Source: Orbilia blumenaviensis (taxonomy: Eukaryota > Ascomycota > Orbiliomycetes > Orbiliales > Orbiliaceae). From it: a DNA stretch of 64,000 nucleotides. The stretch covers positions 2,852,001 through 2,916,000 of the forward strand of contig JAVHNS010000002.1 in NCBI GenBank assembly GCA_036872755.1. Direction: 5' to 3'. This document shows, piece after piece, positions 1 to 12,475 of the stretch (position 1 is the stretch's first letter; the number at the start of each line of letters is the position of its first letter). Made by a program: the position numbers and the translations under genes. The notes under the pieces were generated by a model. That model did not search any database. It saw nothing but the letters and a program-made list of their open reading frames with translations, and was not told the DNA's origin.

Positions 1-77
1 CCTTCCCCAAAAACGCCCACTCACCCACTCACACTCACCACAAAAAGAACACACGGTCCGCAGGCAACTAACTCAAA

Positions 78-3000
78 TTAGGGAACCTTAACACCACCTA
101 CCGCCGCCCAAGTGCTCGACCTGCTCCGGGCAATCTTGTCCATATAGCTTTCAACCTTTCCCCGACCAATGGTCCCCTTGACAAATTCTGCCACAGACGC
201 CATATCAAGCCCTTGACAGCTCAACACGGCGTCTATGTCTGTATCGGTCACCAGGACAGCGCCCTTCGCCTGGTCCTTCGCCATCTGTGCGATAGACTTC
301 CAGGATGAGCCAATCAAATTCCTAATCTCGCTGATCTGAGATTTTGTAATCTGTGGCTTAAGGGTCTTGACCAACGGTGATTTCTCCAAGTATTCACACA
401 GTATCAAAATGTATTTGCAGACCTATGCGGCAAAAAGGAAATGACCATGTTAGCATACCAACGCCATTAAGCCCCAAAATGAATTCAAGACAGCGTATAT
501 GCAGAAGGAAAAATGCAGAAAAGCCCTTACCTCCAGTATCATGTAAGCTTGGTGTAAGCCATACCAAAGCGTCTTGACTTGGTCATCATTAAGTGATAGC
601 TGAGACATATCACCAACGATTGAAGATTCGGCCATCTGGCGGCCTGTCGATGGCGGCTGCAGGCTATCCCTTAGTGACTGGAAATTTTTTGATATCTCCG
701 TCAAAAGTAATTTGACTTTCCCGCTTGATTTGGAACCGCCCTCACTTTCCACTTGAATATCGCCCATCAGGCAGATGATATCTAAGACCTGTCTCTCAAC
801 CTTCGTAAATTCTTTGCCCGCCTCACTTTCAATTATCCCGCGCAGACGCTGGGAATGCGGCACGTGCTCCTTTGCTGGAATGTCACCGTTTGGTTTCGCC
901 CCAGACGCAGCTGACGATGATGAAGAAGATGATGATGATGATGAGGACCCCTTCGGTGCGTCTGCAGAGGAGGAAACTTGCGATTGTGCAACCAAGGTCG
1001 CCACGATAGTTTCACCCAACAAGAACGCCTGAACCCATTGGACTCCAACACGAGGCCCCATGTCGCAGCCTGTGTGCCAGCCGTCTTCCCCGAACAAATC
1101 AAACGTCCGGTTATCCGACGTCCTAATATTTAAAGCCCTATCCCACAGAGCCCCCGCCGAAGTCGTTGACCCTTCGGTGACAGCGGCCCCACGGAACCTC
1201 TGCACCCGCCTCCGTTCTATCTCAAACTGGCAAGCTGAGATGCTTGATGAGACCCTCTTTTCAAATAGCACCATATCTTTGATTTGCCCATATGCCCCAT
1301 TGGTAAATGCTAGGTTGATCATGTCCGGGTTCGTACGGCTTGCATTTTTATACAGCCTGAGTGAGATATCGTACATTTCCAAGCTATCAGTCGGATTGTG
1401 CGGTACATGCATGCCCACATCAGCCATATCCGTAGGATGCAGCATCTTAGCTGCAGACGATACGGAAAAGGGAAGTAGGGTGGACAGCCTTGTTAGAACA
1501 TGATGCGACAGCGAGTCATTTTGGATCTGCTTGATGCTTAGTCGTTGGTATTCAATGGTTGCACAGGACGGGGCACCAATGATCATGTACAATCGAACTA
1601 GCATAAGAAGTGCTGTAAAGTTATGCTTCGATTTCGTGAGGAGATGCTCAAGGATTATGATTGCAACTTTCACTGGGAGGGGGTCCTGCATGTGAGATGC
1701 AGTGTATTTGCACATAAGTGCCTTGGCGACTAATAATAGAAGTTCGTCACCAATCCGCATGTCGGTAACAAGCAGGTCTATATCGACCTTGAGCGAGACT
1801 TCGTAGACAGCCAAGCATTCTCGGACAAAGTCGTTTAATCCTTCCGTAGCCGGTAGCCGTTCCTGATCATCGATCTCGATCCAAAAACGGAATTTCAAGA
1901 GGGTGACCCACTCGCGGACTGCATTGGTCAAATCCTTTGTCGACAATTCGGATGAGGTGATATCCTTGCTTTTGCAGTGAGCCGTCATCTTCCCGAGTAG
2001 TTCCTTTCGCTCATCTGTATTCAATTGGCTCACATAGGGTCTCAAATCATCATAACAAGAACTCTTCCCGCCCTGTTGTTCGAAAAATGTAAAGCATGCT
2101 GCAGGCAGCGCTGACACGTAGTTATCGCTGTCCTGCCCCTCCTTGCAGGCCAAGTTGGAATGAGGACGGCAGAGCGATGCAAACTCCAGTGCAGCCAGCA
2201 GCGCATTTCGCGAAGCATGCTCTTCCCCATCTTTCCCACCATTGAGCTTTCCTGCGAGAAGCGTTGCAGCTCTGCAGAACTGTGGATCCTCCGTATCTTT
2301 CGCCCCAATCTCAACCGCGGATGCAACGTATGCAGCCCATACTTTCCAATCATCTTTCCAGACCCTGCTGACTTTCGGTTGTTCTAGACCTGATCCGTCC
2401 GTCGCCCCATCTTCCACAAGTACGCTACCAGTCGTCAGAACGTTATGGCAATGTTCATTAACGTCCTTGAACTGCTGAAGTCGCAATTTGGTATCCACCA
2501 ACATCCACCAGAACTCCCAGTAGCTGTCAGAGCCAAGACGGCTGTTAAAACCCGTCGTTTTGCTTTCCAGATATTTAACAAGCTCCGTATCGTCGGCCTT
2601 TGTGAAGTTCAGGATGTCATAGAAGAGCTGCAGTTCTGCAGCTGTCCTAATTGATCGAATTGGTCCTAATTCTTTCCCTTCTGGGACATCTTTTGCAGCT
2701 TTTGTAATCAGGCCGGAAGCGAGCTTGCCAAACAGCTCCACACTCGATCGTTGATCGTCATCGCAGGCTACCTTGTGATATTTCTCGATCAGCTAACCAC
2801 TTCCCGATTCCCAGAGCTTCGAACAAAAGGAAACCCCGCATACAGAGTCTACTCAGACTCTTAAGAATTTCCAACCAAGGATAGAAAAGAGGAAGACTAG
2901 AGCAAGGGGTAGGTTGGAGATCAACATACGACCATAATGAAGCACGCAGCAATAGCCCAGAAATAATACGCCCGATTGGTCATAAAACCCTTCTGCAGTG

Positions 3001-3592
3001 ACATCGCCGCCTTCTGCATCCCCGTCCAATCGCAAGCTCTCAGGCAGGCACTGTACCACTCCTTCAAGCCGGCTTCATCAATGTTTTTAGTTCTGCCCGG
3101 GGTGGCTATCCTGGCTTTATACAGGTGTTCGTGGAACTTCCCGATTTCCGCTTTCCGGCCGAGGTAGATGTAGGTCATCTCGATGAGGTGAATTGTTTCG
3201 CTTTCCTTGGGCGGCGGAGTACGGAATGCTAGGGAGTTGCAGAGGCTCAGGGACTCTGTATGTGGAGAAACCTGGGATGGTAACCCGGCGGAGGGAAGGT
3301 GTGCTAGTATGAAAGCTCGCATTGCCTGATTCGTCGCCAATTAATTCCGACCAACCGGACATCGTCAAAGCTCGGGTTAGTATATGGTAACAGGCCTTTA
3401 TTACCCAGGTAGTCTTTTTCATGCCCAGGACCTAGATCGCGAGAAAGATATTCCACGTACCGTCAAATGGTCACCCTTTTCGCCCTTCTTCAACCGGCGA
3501 GCAATCATTTGTAGAGCCTGTTTAGGCCCTTGCCCCGGTGCATTCAGCGTATCCCAGACTTGCTGGTTTTTACGTTCGAGCGGCGTAGCCAT
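78..3592 (-). CDS. NAA25: NatB N-terminal acetyltransferase auxiliary subunit (Naa25/Mdm20)
   Basis: Non-catalytic, ribosome-anchoring subunit of NatB, which acetylates N-termini beginning Met-Asp, Met-Glu, Met-Asn or Met-Gln. I read four exons: 3592-3461, 3325-2930, 2771-531 and 422-78, all phase 0, giving about 1037 residues, the usual family size. The start ATG at 3592 sits in ACAATGG context. Family marks seen are the TPR-like N-terminus (residues ~20-180, with YYFWAIAAC) and the MDM20-type centre with LVRLYMIIGAP followed by RLSIKQIQNDSLSHH. A run of about 12 serines lies near residue 780 and is probably a disordered, lineage-specific insertion. The third exon begins after an AAG acceptor rather than CAG or TAG; it is the only acceptor nearby that keeps the frame. 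The gene is divergent from COX23. Family assignment is firm; the AAG acceptor is the least certain junction. Confidence 0.88.
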
Positions 3593-4236
3593 TGTTAACG
3601 TTTTCGTCCTTGTCGCTGTCGCTATCAAAGAGTATTATCCCGAAAGAGAAGTAGGTATATATAGATTGTATCAACTGTAATCGATAAAATACATTTGTCG
3701 TCCAGCAGAACTCCTAAAAGAAAGTCCCGATGAAATCAATTATCGATTATCAATTCCGTCCCGTATATCCAGTTCCACGACAGTTAAAAGTTTTAAACCT
3801 TCGTAGGAGATACTCTCTTCCTTTGGTTTTTCGTGGGGTTGCAATTGGTGGTTTGTTGTAAATTCGAAAACGTAGCAGGATTTTTGGCGGGATGAAAGAA
3901 AGAAGAAAAAAGCGCGGGCCACACAAAATAAGGTGTGCAAAGTCATAAAATAACTTAAAGCTGTCAAGCCACACCGTCACATTCACGTTTTCTTTGCCCA
4001 CGCGGCTATCGCGGCTAATCTAGCTCTCAAGCTTTCAAGCTTCATAACCGTTTTAAAACCTCCGTTCGCGCGATAATATACTGGCTAAAGAAAAATATAT
4101 AGCCGGATACAATCAAATGCAGTTGCAACAGTTTAAATTTATAACATAACTTATCAGCATTTTCTACACTTAGCACTGGTGTAAAATCGAGAAGAAAACC
4201 CCGAGATTTAAGGGCAAAAATCCTAAAGAGGGAAAA
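3593..4236. promoter_or_regulatory. Divergent promoter region NAA25 / COX23
   Basis: About 640 bases separate the two divergent start codons. The stretch is AT-rich near the COX23 side. No further ORF looks real, and no specific binding site could be assigned. Confidence 0.5.
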
Positions 4237-4646
4237 ATGCCTGAAATCCAATACCGCGAAAACCCGGTCGACGAGTCCACCAAGCGGGAATTCGACACCA
4301 AGGAGTATAGCAAGTTCTACGATCCTTGCCAAGATGCTGCGAACCGTTCTCTCAAGTGCTTGAGAAGGAACATGGGGGATCGCGAGATGTGCACGGACTA
4401 TTTCCAGGCGTATCGCGACTGCAAGAAGAAATGGGTGCGCACTTCATTAACATAAAACCCCTTCGAGAATGAATCAATTATTAATACGAAATGTATGTAT
4501 ATTTTATTATATAGGTTGAGGAAAGGAAGTCGGAACGATGGAAGAAAGCTATGGGGTCTCTCGGACTCGGAGGGGGTGAAGAAGCTTCTTCGTCTTCCTC
4601 TTCCTCACCACCAGCTTCGACGACAGCCCCTGGTGATGCGAAGTGA
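4237..4646 (+). CDS. COX23: Cox23-like twin CX9C mitochondrial intermembrane-space protein
   Basis: Small intermembrane-space protein required for cytochrome c oxidase assembly and linked to copper delivery. Two exons, 4237-4434 and 4515-4646, give about 109 residues. The donor is GTGCGC and the acceptor ATATAG; the join is phase 0 after AAA TGG and yields a continuous CKKKWVEERK. The CHCH fold is explicit: Cys-x9-Cys ([11 protein letters not shown]) followed by Cys-x9-Cys ([11 protein letters not shown]), and SKFYDPC precedes the first pair as in Cox23/CHCHD7. There is no presequence, as expected for Mia40-imported proteins. The C-terminus is Gly/Glu/Ser-rich and disordered. Other CHCH proteins are possible, but the spacing and flanking residues fit Cox23 best. 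Confidence 0.85.
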
Positions 4647-6434
4647 TCCGGGGGTCCTTGATAAAAACTGCTTTAATTGAAATGTTCCCGAGTAAGTACG
4701 CCCGAAGGCATACCTACCGAACTGCTTCCAATTTGTGGCATATTTCTCACCGATAAGGCTCCCAAGAAGGCAGATTTCCGGCAGCATCCCTGATATTCCT
4801 CCAAGTTCTGAAAACGGCTGAATTGCACTTCCTGGGTTATACGAGAGCGTATCAGACCGTATAATATACCTCCGGACCGAATCAGGGACCATTTTCAGTC
4901 TCAAGACTTTGTATATTTCATGCATTTTTGCATAGTCGGATCTTGTCTGTGACAAGCGAAAAGCCTGCAGGCCTGAGGCACACACACACCACCACTCTCG
5001 GATTAATTACATTTTGTCCATGTATATATCAGTATCAGTATCGGTATCATCGTTGTAATTATATCTCACCACAAGGCGTTCCATGTACTTTTGCAGCCAA
5101 TGTTCCTCTATATCCCTTTTACTTCGTACTTACTATAAGAACAGCCTTGCTAGAGCTATGGTTTTTTTTGTAATCCCGTTCTAGCCCAATCATATGGGAA
5201 TATTTTAATCACAATACTCTATTGATATTAGCCTCGGTCCCAGTATTGATATCGTATTTTTAAATGACGATACTATTCTAATTGGTCTCCTAAAGCAGAC
5301 CCCACGTGGTAGGCCCGTTCTAATGCTGCAGCTGACTCAAACTATAATATCGCAGTGCCGATACGGGATTATAATTAATTCCTGGGCGGCATAATATTGC
5401 AGACACCAAGGGATGATTTGCATCCATGGATATATGACGATTTATATACCAGTATGTCATATAAATACCATCCAATGCTTTCTATCTAGCTTGCTTCTCT
5501 CTTCTAAGAACCCGCTAGCCAAGTAGATAGGTACCCATGTAGTATACTATGGTAAAATTCGATGAAAATGATAATAGTACCGAAAAGGGAAAAAGGGAAA
5601 TTGAATATAAATTTCAAGGTAAAACAGATAAGTCCAAAGCTCAAATTAGTTGCAAATTGATGGTTGATTGAAAAAAAAAAAAAAAGAGCTTTATACAAAA
5701 AGTAACAAAAATTCAAAAGCGTAGACAATTTTTTCGGGTGGTGATAGTGGGGTATCCAAAAAATACAGATCGAGAAAAAACCAAAAAATAGTAAATGATT
5801 ATAGTGTTATAATATAATATAGTAAAAGAAGACTTCAAGGGAAAGGGAAAAATGGGGGAGGTTGAGATCATATATATATGAATCGAAATGGCGAGAGTGG
5901 CTGGGAGATAATAGATAGAAAGGAAAACCGTATGAAAATACTCATTACAACCATAAGTAGATAGGAAAAGGTAGAGGACGAAAAGGAAATAAAAAGAGAC
6001 TATATGAGCTGGAACGGCCGCAATACTGATTACGACACCGCCTGCTAGAGGAATAAAAAGAAAACCAAATTGCAATGTAACAATCGAATGAATCTTGCAA
6101 ACAGTCTATGTGCAATGAGGGGAGAAATAAGCCACCGGCAATAGAAACCTCATGAATACTTGGTGCCGATAGCAACAGAAAGAGAAAGGAAAAGGAGATA
6201 CAAAACGAAAGTTTCGCTAATAACAAGGAAGAAAAAGGAAAAGGAAATAATAATAGAAGAGGATCCACAGGAGGATGTTATATCAAACCCAAAATCACCT
6301 TTGCTGTTCCGATTCAAACTCCCCAGGCCGCTAGCTCGGATCCCTTCCCGAGATATGATGTGTAACGTGGGTAAAAGGATGTCCTCCGCCACAACGTAAA
6401 GAAACGAAGAATTTTGTTTTAAAAGAGAACACTC
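4647..6434. other. AT-rich intergenic region between convergent genes
   Basis: Nearly 1.8 kb lies between the 3' ends of COX23 (+) and the Kin4-like kinase (-). It is AT-rich, with short A runs (about 5671-5685) and no coding stretch with believable start, codon use or splice sites. The reading frames present are low-complexity Phe/Leu/Lys runs typical of noncoding AT-rich DNA. Both flanking genes must place their polyadenylation signals here. Confidence 0.5.
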
Positions 6435-9400
6435 TTACGCCGACTCCTTCTCCAATTTTCTCCCTCTTGGTTCCTCGACATCTGGAACGTCACTCCTATC
6501 GCTGCGTATCCGGTTCAAACTTGCATCGTCGTCCCCGCAACCCCCATCTGTAATTCCCACATCACTCCCTTCCTCTTTGATAAATACCACCTCCTCATGT
6601 TCTCCAACGATCGGTGAAAACTCAGCAACCTCTTCGACTTCGCATTCATCCTCATCCTCTTCCTGAATAGCCTCCGCCTGGGCTCCCGCAGAACTCGTGC
6701 TGGCCCGTTTGCTCGCTGAATGCCTACGTCTTCCCTGCGCAACACTCGGCGACGAATTTCTTGCATTGCCTAAATTCAGGTTAGGACCTTTGAACGCCGT
6801 CTTCTTCCTCCTCGCGAACGCAACCGATTCCTTGTTGAATACCGCCGTCTCATTGAACGCATCGACCCCGGTCCCCTGCCGAACAAGCCGAACATTTGAT
6901 GGGAAACTATTCGTCCTCGGTGTCGTCGCCACAACTTTTACGCCGGACGCCCTGGGACTCCGCGGCGATGCCAGCTGAACAGAGTTGACCGAACTTGAGG
7001 AGGCAATCGAAGAAGCTTTAGAATGCGACTTGTGAAACGATCTTACTGAAGACAGCGACGAGGACGTCGACTTCCTACCTCCCAATCCGCGACCCGACAT
7101 CCTGCGCGCCGAATGCGGCGTCAACGGTGATGGCGATATCGACTGCCGCTTCCTCTGTTGCGCCGTCACTAAACTCGGAGGAACGTGACTTGATGGTCCA
7201 CCCTGTCGTGCCGAATCCCTTCCTCTGGACCTGGCATCTCGTTGTCGGTCGTTCTCTCTGAGCATTTCAAGCACATTCCCCGCCCGTGTACGGACGCTCC
7301 CGCTTTGATGTGAATGATGCGAGCTATGCAAACCCCTTCCTTGGTTGAGATTCGTCTGAGAAGTATTCCCGTTCGGTAGCCTCGGTTGGTATTTTGCGTC
7401 GCTTGTAGTCGATGCCCGCCTGGTCGAGTGGAACAGCCAATGCTTCAACGCGGCCAATGTAGTCAAGAAATGTATCTTCCGCTGATTCGGCCGTCGTGTT
7501 GATGCCGATGACGGAAAAGTGGGGTCACGGTTTAGATCCGGCGAAGACATGATCTGGATTTGACTCTGATTCGAAGGGTTACGTTGCAACTTATTATAAG
7601 GATGTCGATCTTTTGGAAGCAGTGGCTGTTGTGTCGGTCCTGCGGGCACTATAGGGGCTTTAGCTGAACTGCTTTCATCATTATGGTTGACTAACGTGGA
7701 AGTTAGCTCGCGGGAGGAACTTCTCTGAGCTAAAACAGTGTCATTAAGGGACCTACGTGATGTCGAAGAAGCCTTTACGCTAACATTCGCCCACTCAGCT
7801 TCGGCTTCTTCTTTCGGAGGTTTCAAAAATTCAGCGGCGGCTGCAGCGAGCATACTTCCTCCGCTGACCCGCCGGCTCTCGCTTCGACGCTTTTGACGGC
7901 GTCTTTCTTTTCGAAGCTCTTTTTCTATTAGGAGGTTCCACCATCCGGCTAAGCTGTCGCATTTCTGAGCGAGAACACTTTCTACAACAACTTCGGTTTG
8001 AACGCCGGCAGCTTTCATACGGTCGAGAGTGTCCCTTTCTATCCTTGTACTGAAGAGAGCCGGTTGTTGGAGAGCAAGAATAGACTTTTGCTGACCACCG
8101 TAGAACATGAGGAAAGGGTGGGTAAGGATTTCCAACAGTGTTGGCCGTTGTATAGGCCGTTTCGAAAGTAGTGACTTTATCAGGGAAACAGCGTCTAAAT
8201 CCTCCCCAAAATTAATAAGCTTAAAACCAATAGCCGGAAATTATAAAATCATATCTGACCTGCATCTAGATGTTCCGGATATTTAGGTTCCTCATTTAAT
8301 ATCTTGAGCTTTGTAGATGTCTCGTCGTCCTCGTCGAACGGCAGTTCTCCACATAGTAGGGCATATAATATGACACCTAACGACCAAACATCAACGGCTA
8401 AAAGCCCATCAGCAAACTCAAGTTCTCGCTCCATAGTGACATTCTGTAGAGGCGGCATACCTTGACCGAGATATTTCTCCCCTTTGACCATCTCAGGCGC
8501 TGAGTAGCACACAGTCCCACAAAACGTCTGCAGTGGCCGATGTTTCTCATAGTCCCGTGTGAAACCGAAATCACAAAGCTTGACCTACATCCACTCAAAT
8601 TATCAGCAGCTAGTTCCACCAACTTACCACAGAAAATGTAGGCAGGAAAAAATGACAAAACATGAAGGATAAAACCCACATTCTCATGTCTATCCAGCAT
8701 GATATTCTCTAGCTTCAAATCCCTATGTACGCAGTTTTTTTGATGTACATACGCCACAGCGCCTACTAGCTGCGCGAATATCTTCTGGGCCGTCTCGGTC
8801 GACAGTCTTCCATTTTTGATCAAGTAGTCGTACAACTCCGCGCCCGGACAGTACTCCAGCACCATCCATACCAGGGACTCGGTAACAACAACTTCGTATA
8901 GACGGACGATATGTGGATGTATCAACTGTCGATGGTGATGTATCTCCCTCGCCAAGTTCGGATCGCTTTTCTGTGCAGACTTGAGAACAACCTATATTTC
9001 AAATCTCAAAAAAAAAAAAAAAAGAAATATTAACTAAAGATCATTGCCAGACAAGGAATTATAACCAATGAAGGTCATCTTTTTTGTTCCGAGACAGAGA
9101 ATATTCAGGAATTTTTGAGTTTTTTATGAAACATTTTTTTAAAATAGAAAATAAAAACGTACCTTCGATCCATTGGTGAGTTTATGCGTCGCTAGGTATA
9201 CGTTTCCAAACGATCCTTTCCCAATTAACCGGCCGAGTGTATAGTTTCCTACATGTCTCAGTTCGGGCGACGAGAACTCGCTGTACAATCGGACGTGCGT
9301 AATGTTTTTCTTAGCCTTCGGTTCTATTCGAGTTGAAATTAAAGAAGAAAAAAAGAGATTGAGAGAACGGGAGGAATGTGTTGGACAGGGCGGTAGATAT

Positions 9401-9752
9401 TCAAAGGGGTGTAGGGAACGGAAGTAAATGAAAGGAGGGAGAGATAGAGAGATTCGCACATACGTCAAGAGTTCATTGTATGATTCTGCTAGCTGTTCGG
9501 AGAGATCGAAGTTATGGTGTCAGTCTGCGATTTTGTTTTACGGAAATATGCGCCGATGCCGACGCCGACGCCGACAATGTCAACGACAACGTCAACAACG
9601 ATGATGTAATGTAATAAGATCCAAGCGCAAACCAAAAAAAAAAAAAAAAAAAAAGGGGATATGGTAGCAGATGGAGCATAGTGGGGGACGGTGACTTATT
9701 TTCTAACCTTTGCCTTCTGGGTCTGCCGTTCATTTCTCGACTTTGCCTGCAT
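6435..9752 (-). CDS. Kin4/Ppk1/KfsA-type Ser/Thr protein kinase
   Basis: CAMK-like kinase related to yeast Kin4/Frk1, S. pombe Ppk1 and Aspergillus KfsA; Kin4 holds back mitotic exit when the spindle is misplaced. Proposed exons are 9752-9708, 9492-9464, 9280-9163, 8991-8680, 8584-8461, 8397-8260 and 8194-6435, about 841 residues. The kinase domain (about residues 35-300) shows GKGSFGNVYLA, the HKLTNGSK segment, AREIHHHRQ, VHRDLKLEN, CDFGF, CYSAPEM and DVWSLGVILYALLCGELPF, so all catalytic residues are present. The tail of about 500 residues is Ser/Arg-rich and disordered, ending in an acidic segment. Intron 8398-8460 has length divisible by three and no stop, so it reads through if missed. 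The first two short exons are chosen because they are the only frame-consistent path I found; they are tentative. The exact paralogue is uncertain. Confidence 0.8.
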
Positions 9753-11932
9753 AGGGACGTTGGTGACGTCCAAGAGCGGTCGTCCCTGAGGTAGTAGGTA
9801 TCGGACGGCTCGCCAGCTTTACTGATTATCGGATGTATGTAGATATATAAAATCGCTATAAGTGATATATAGATATGGAGAGGAAAAGGGAGAGGAAGAG
9901 GCGGGGAATAGGGGGGTGTCTTTCTTTATCGGGAAGCCGGTTCTCTCTTTCTGTGTATGTGTGTGTGTGTATTTCGAGCGATTGTGGTAATTATACTACT
10001 GGTACTTCCTAGTACTTTGTCGTAGTAGCAGTATACAAGTAGGAGTCGTAGCGGCAGCAACGGTAGGCAGGAGTGGTCGTGGTTATGGGATGTGGTTGTA
10101 GTCGTCGAGCGTGGAGTCGGAAAAGGGCGCAGGACGTACGGGGTACCGGAGAGAGAGGACGCAAGATAGCGACTGAAGGTGAATCCTGGGATGATGTTGA
10201 TACACAGACCTGGAGAAGCGATCGAGGGAGAGGGATAGATAGGAAAGGGAAAGAGAGAGACAGGATCGAATTAAGGACAGCCGTCGGGGGCGGCGATGGT
10301 GGCGACGCGGGGGTGTCAGGTTAATACGTTATGTTGACGGGACGGCCGTTTTGTAGCGTCCTTCTCGGGGGGGGATTTAATTATACCACACTACTAAGTA
10401 TTAGTAAGTTAGGTACTTGAGTACTTGATGCTCTGTACTTAGTATACATGCACTTCTTATAAGCGGTACACGTACCTGGGTACCTACTTTAAGTACTTAA
10501 AAGTATCTGGTATAGATGTCTGTGCCTGTACTTTCTTATGTAAGGGAAGGGATCCATCCATCCATCCAGACCAGACCAGACCAGATCGAACAGACCGAAC
10601 AGAACAGGACAGGACAGGACAGTGGTGAAGGCGGCGGGAGGGTTTGCCAAACAACGGGCGCACAGCAGTGGTAGCAACAACACGCTAGTTAGCGCAGGGA
10701 TAGTATGTATAAAGTATATTAAAGAAATAGCTAGCTAAGTAGGATATATATTGCTACTGTCTACAGTATAGCATGCAACTGCGCATAACTGTGACCGATT
10801 AACTGACTGATTGATTTGTGCCGATACAATGAGGTTGGTCGCTGTCAACCTGTTTCTATCAAACTGCCAGCGGTTGGATGTATATTGTTTCAGGAAGGGT
10901 GCCTGGAGGGAAGGGAAGGGAGGTTCCGGAGCCGGGCCGTTCCTCTTTCTCTCACTCTCACTCTCTCACTCGCTCTCTCTTTTACTTCTTGAAGACTAGA
11001 CTGATGTCAATTATAGCTGTTGGCGTAACGTAGACGGGGTCTTTTTTGAGACCGGTTACAGGACCATATCATATCATATCATATCATACGATATCGATAT
11101 TCCTGATTTATCTTAAAACAGAAGAGGGGACTCTTAAGTTCTTTCACAGGATTCAATTTTTTTTATTTAGTTTATTGTTATTACTACACTCTTTAAAATT
11201 CTCGCATGAATCGCATTGATATCATCATATCAAATTCAATTCCATTGACAGGTCTCTCCCCTTATTAAAACGATCATTTAATTTCCCCGATTCCTTTTTT
11301 TCCCTCTCCCTGACCGGGTTCTGATGAGCCGGGCCATGAAATCTGTTGGCGATCCCTCTTCGGCCATTCAAGACCCACATCGCGGGAAGAGAAATCAACC
11401 AATCACCAACCATGAATGCTAAAGGGTCACGTGGTCCCGGAGGACCTCTTGGGATCGGTTGAGGAAGTTCTGGAACGGCTGCTCCGCTGCTTCAGGAACA
11501 CGCTACACGGAAGGGCGGCATTTCCCTTGTTTCTTCCCCTCCCCTGAGTCTGCCGAATGGTGGCTTCTGGCGGCGGTATTTTGCTGAAGCATTAGTATTA
11601 GTTATTGTATTGACGGTCATGTCTCTGTTTTCCTTCAAGGCTAAAAAAGAGGCTCCTGTTCAAATTCAGAATTCGGTCGCGTGACGGCAGAAAAAACATT
11701 CACTTGGAAGCAAAATAAACCGGAAACAAATCGTCAATTCTTTTTTTGGGTACGTATCATGCATGTCTGATACAGAAAGATTAAAGGAAAGACACTCTAG
11801 CGTGTATGAGAATCATAAATCGATTTTTGTTAGCGGTAAATGGTGGGCCATGATGATGGCATAAATAATATTTATAGTCGTAACAGTCAGCACTGTTGAA
11901 GAGTTAGGAAGGTAAATTCTAAATATTATAAA
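9753..11932. promoter_or_regulatory. Upstream region of the Kin4-like kinase / 3' flank of ILM1
   Basis: About 2.2 kb without a convincing gene. It holds a GT run near 9957-9970, an array of ATCC, AGACC and AGGAC repeats at about 10552-10621, repeated AAGTACTTAAG/GGTACCT-like words at about 10390-10505, a CT-rich tract near 10940-10985 and an ATATC repeat at 11064-11100. The ORFs here lack ATG starts or coding character. The left part should contain the kinase promoter and leader. Confidence 0.45.
10552..10621. repeat. Compound microsatellite (ATCC)n-(AGACC)n-(AGGAC)n
   Basis: Direct reading shows ATCC units, then AGACC units, then AGGAC units back to back. This is simple-sequence slippage in an intergenic region and no function is implied. 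Confidence 0.85.
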
Positions 11933-12429
11933 TCATGAATTCCGAGCCTCGTTTTCCCGCTCGATAAAAATGGCCTGTCTCTCCTCGCGGATGGTAGAAT
12001 ATATCGAGAACCAGCCAATGATCTCAACGAACGCCCAACTGAACACCCAATTGGTCTTGAGTGATGCCAGTCCAACCGTGAAGAATGTCTTCTGGGCCTC
12101 TGGGCTTGCGTCGTACATGTATGTCAAACCGGCCAGTGCGAAGAAGAAGGTAACTCTGATGGGTGCTGTTCATTTCACAAAGTCGAACGAGAAAGGAAGA
12201 AGAAAGCTGTTAGCGACAAGTAATTATTGTACCATAATAATAGTAATAATATATACCGAAGTAGCAGTTGAATACTATACGGTTTATAGTTTATACCGGC
12301 TGGGTAATTATAAGGATGTTTGCATTTCACCAAGAGGCTATTGTCAAAGAAAGGACTTTCTCCAACAATTCAACTTGGAAAGCAAATCTCAACTGAAGTT
12401 TAAAGGGAGGCAAGTAGAATTAGAAAGGG

Positions 12430-12475
<46 letters not shown>

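Noticed and set aside
9281..9468. Continuous minus-strand frame upstream of the kinase domain as coding exon
   Set aside because: Its Leu/Ser/Pro/Phe composition is pyrimidine-tract noise; splicing 9464 to 9280 gives a frame-consistent ELLTEFSSPEL join instead.
10073..10324. Plus-strand Arg/Gly-rich frame
   Set aside because: GTG start and composition explained by GGGA-rich sequence; no support.
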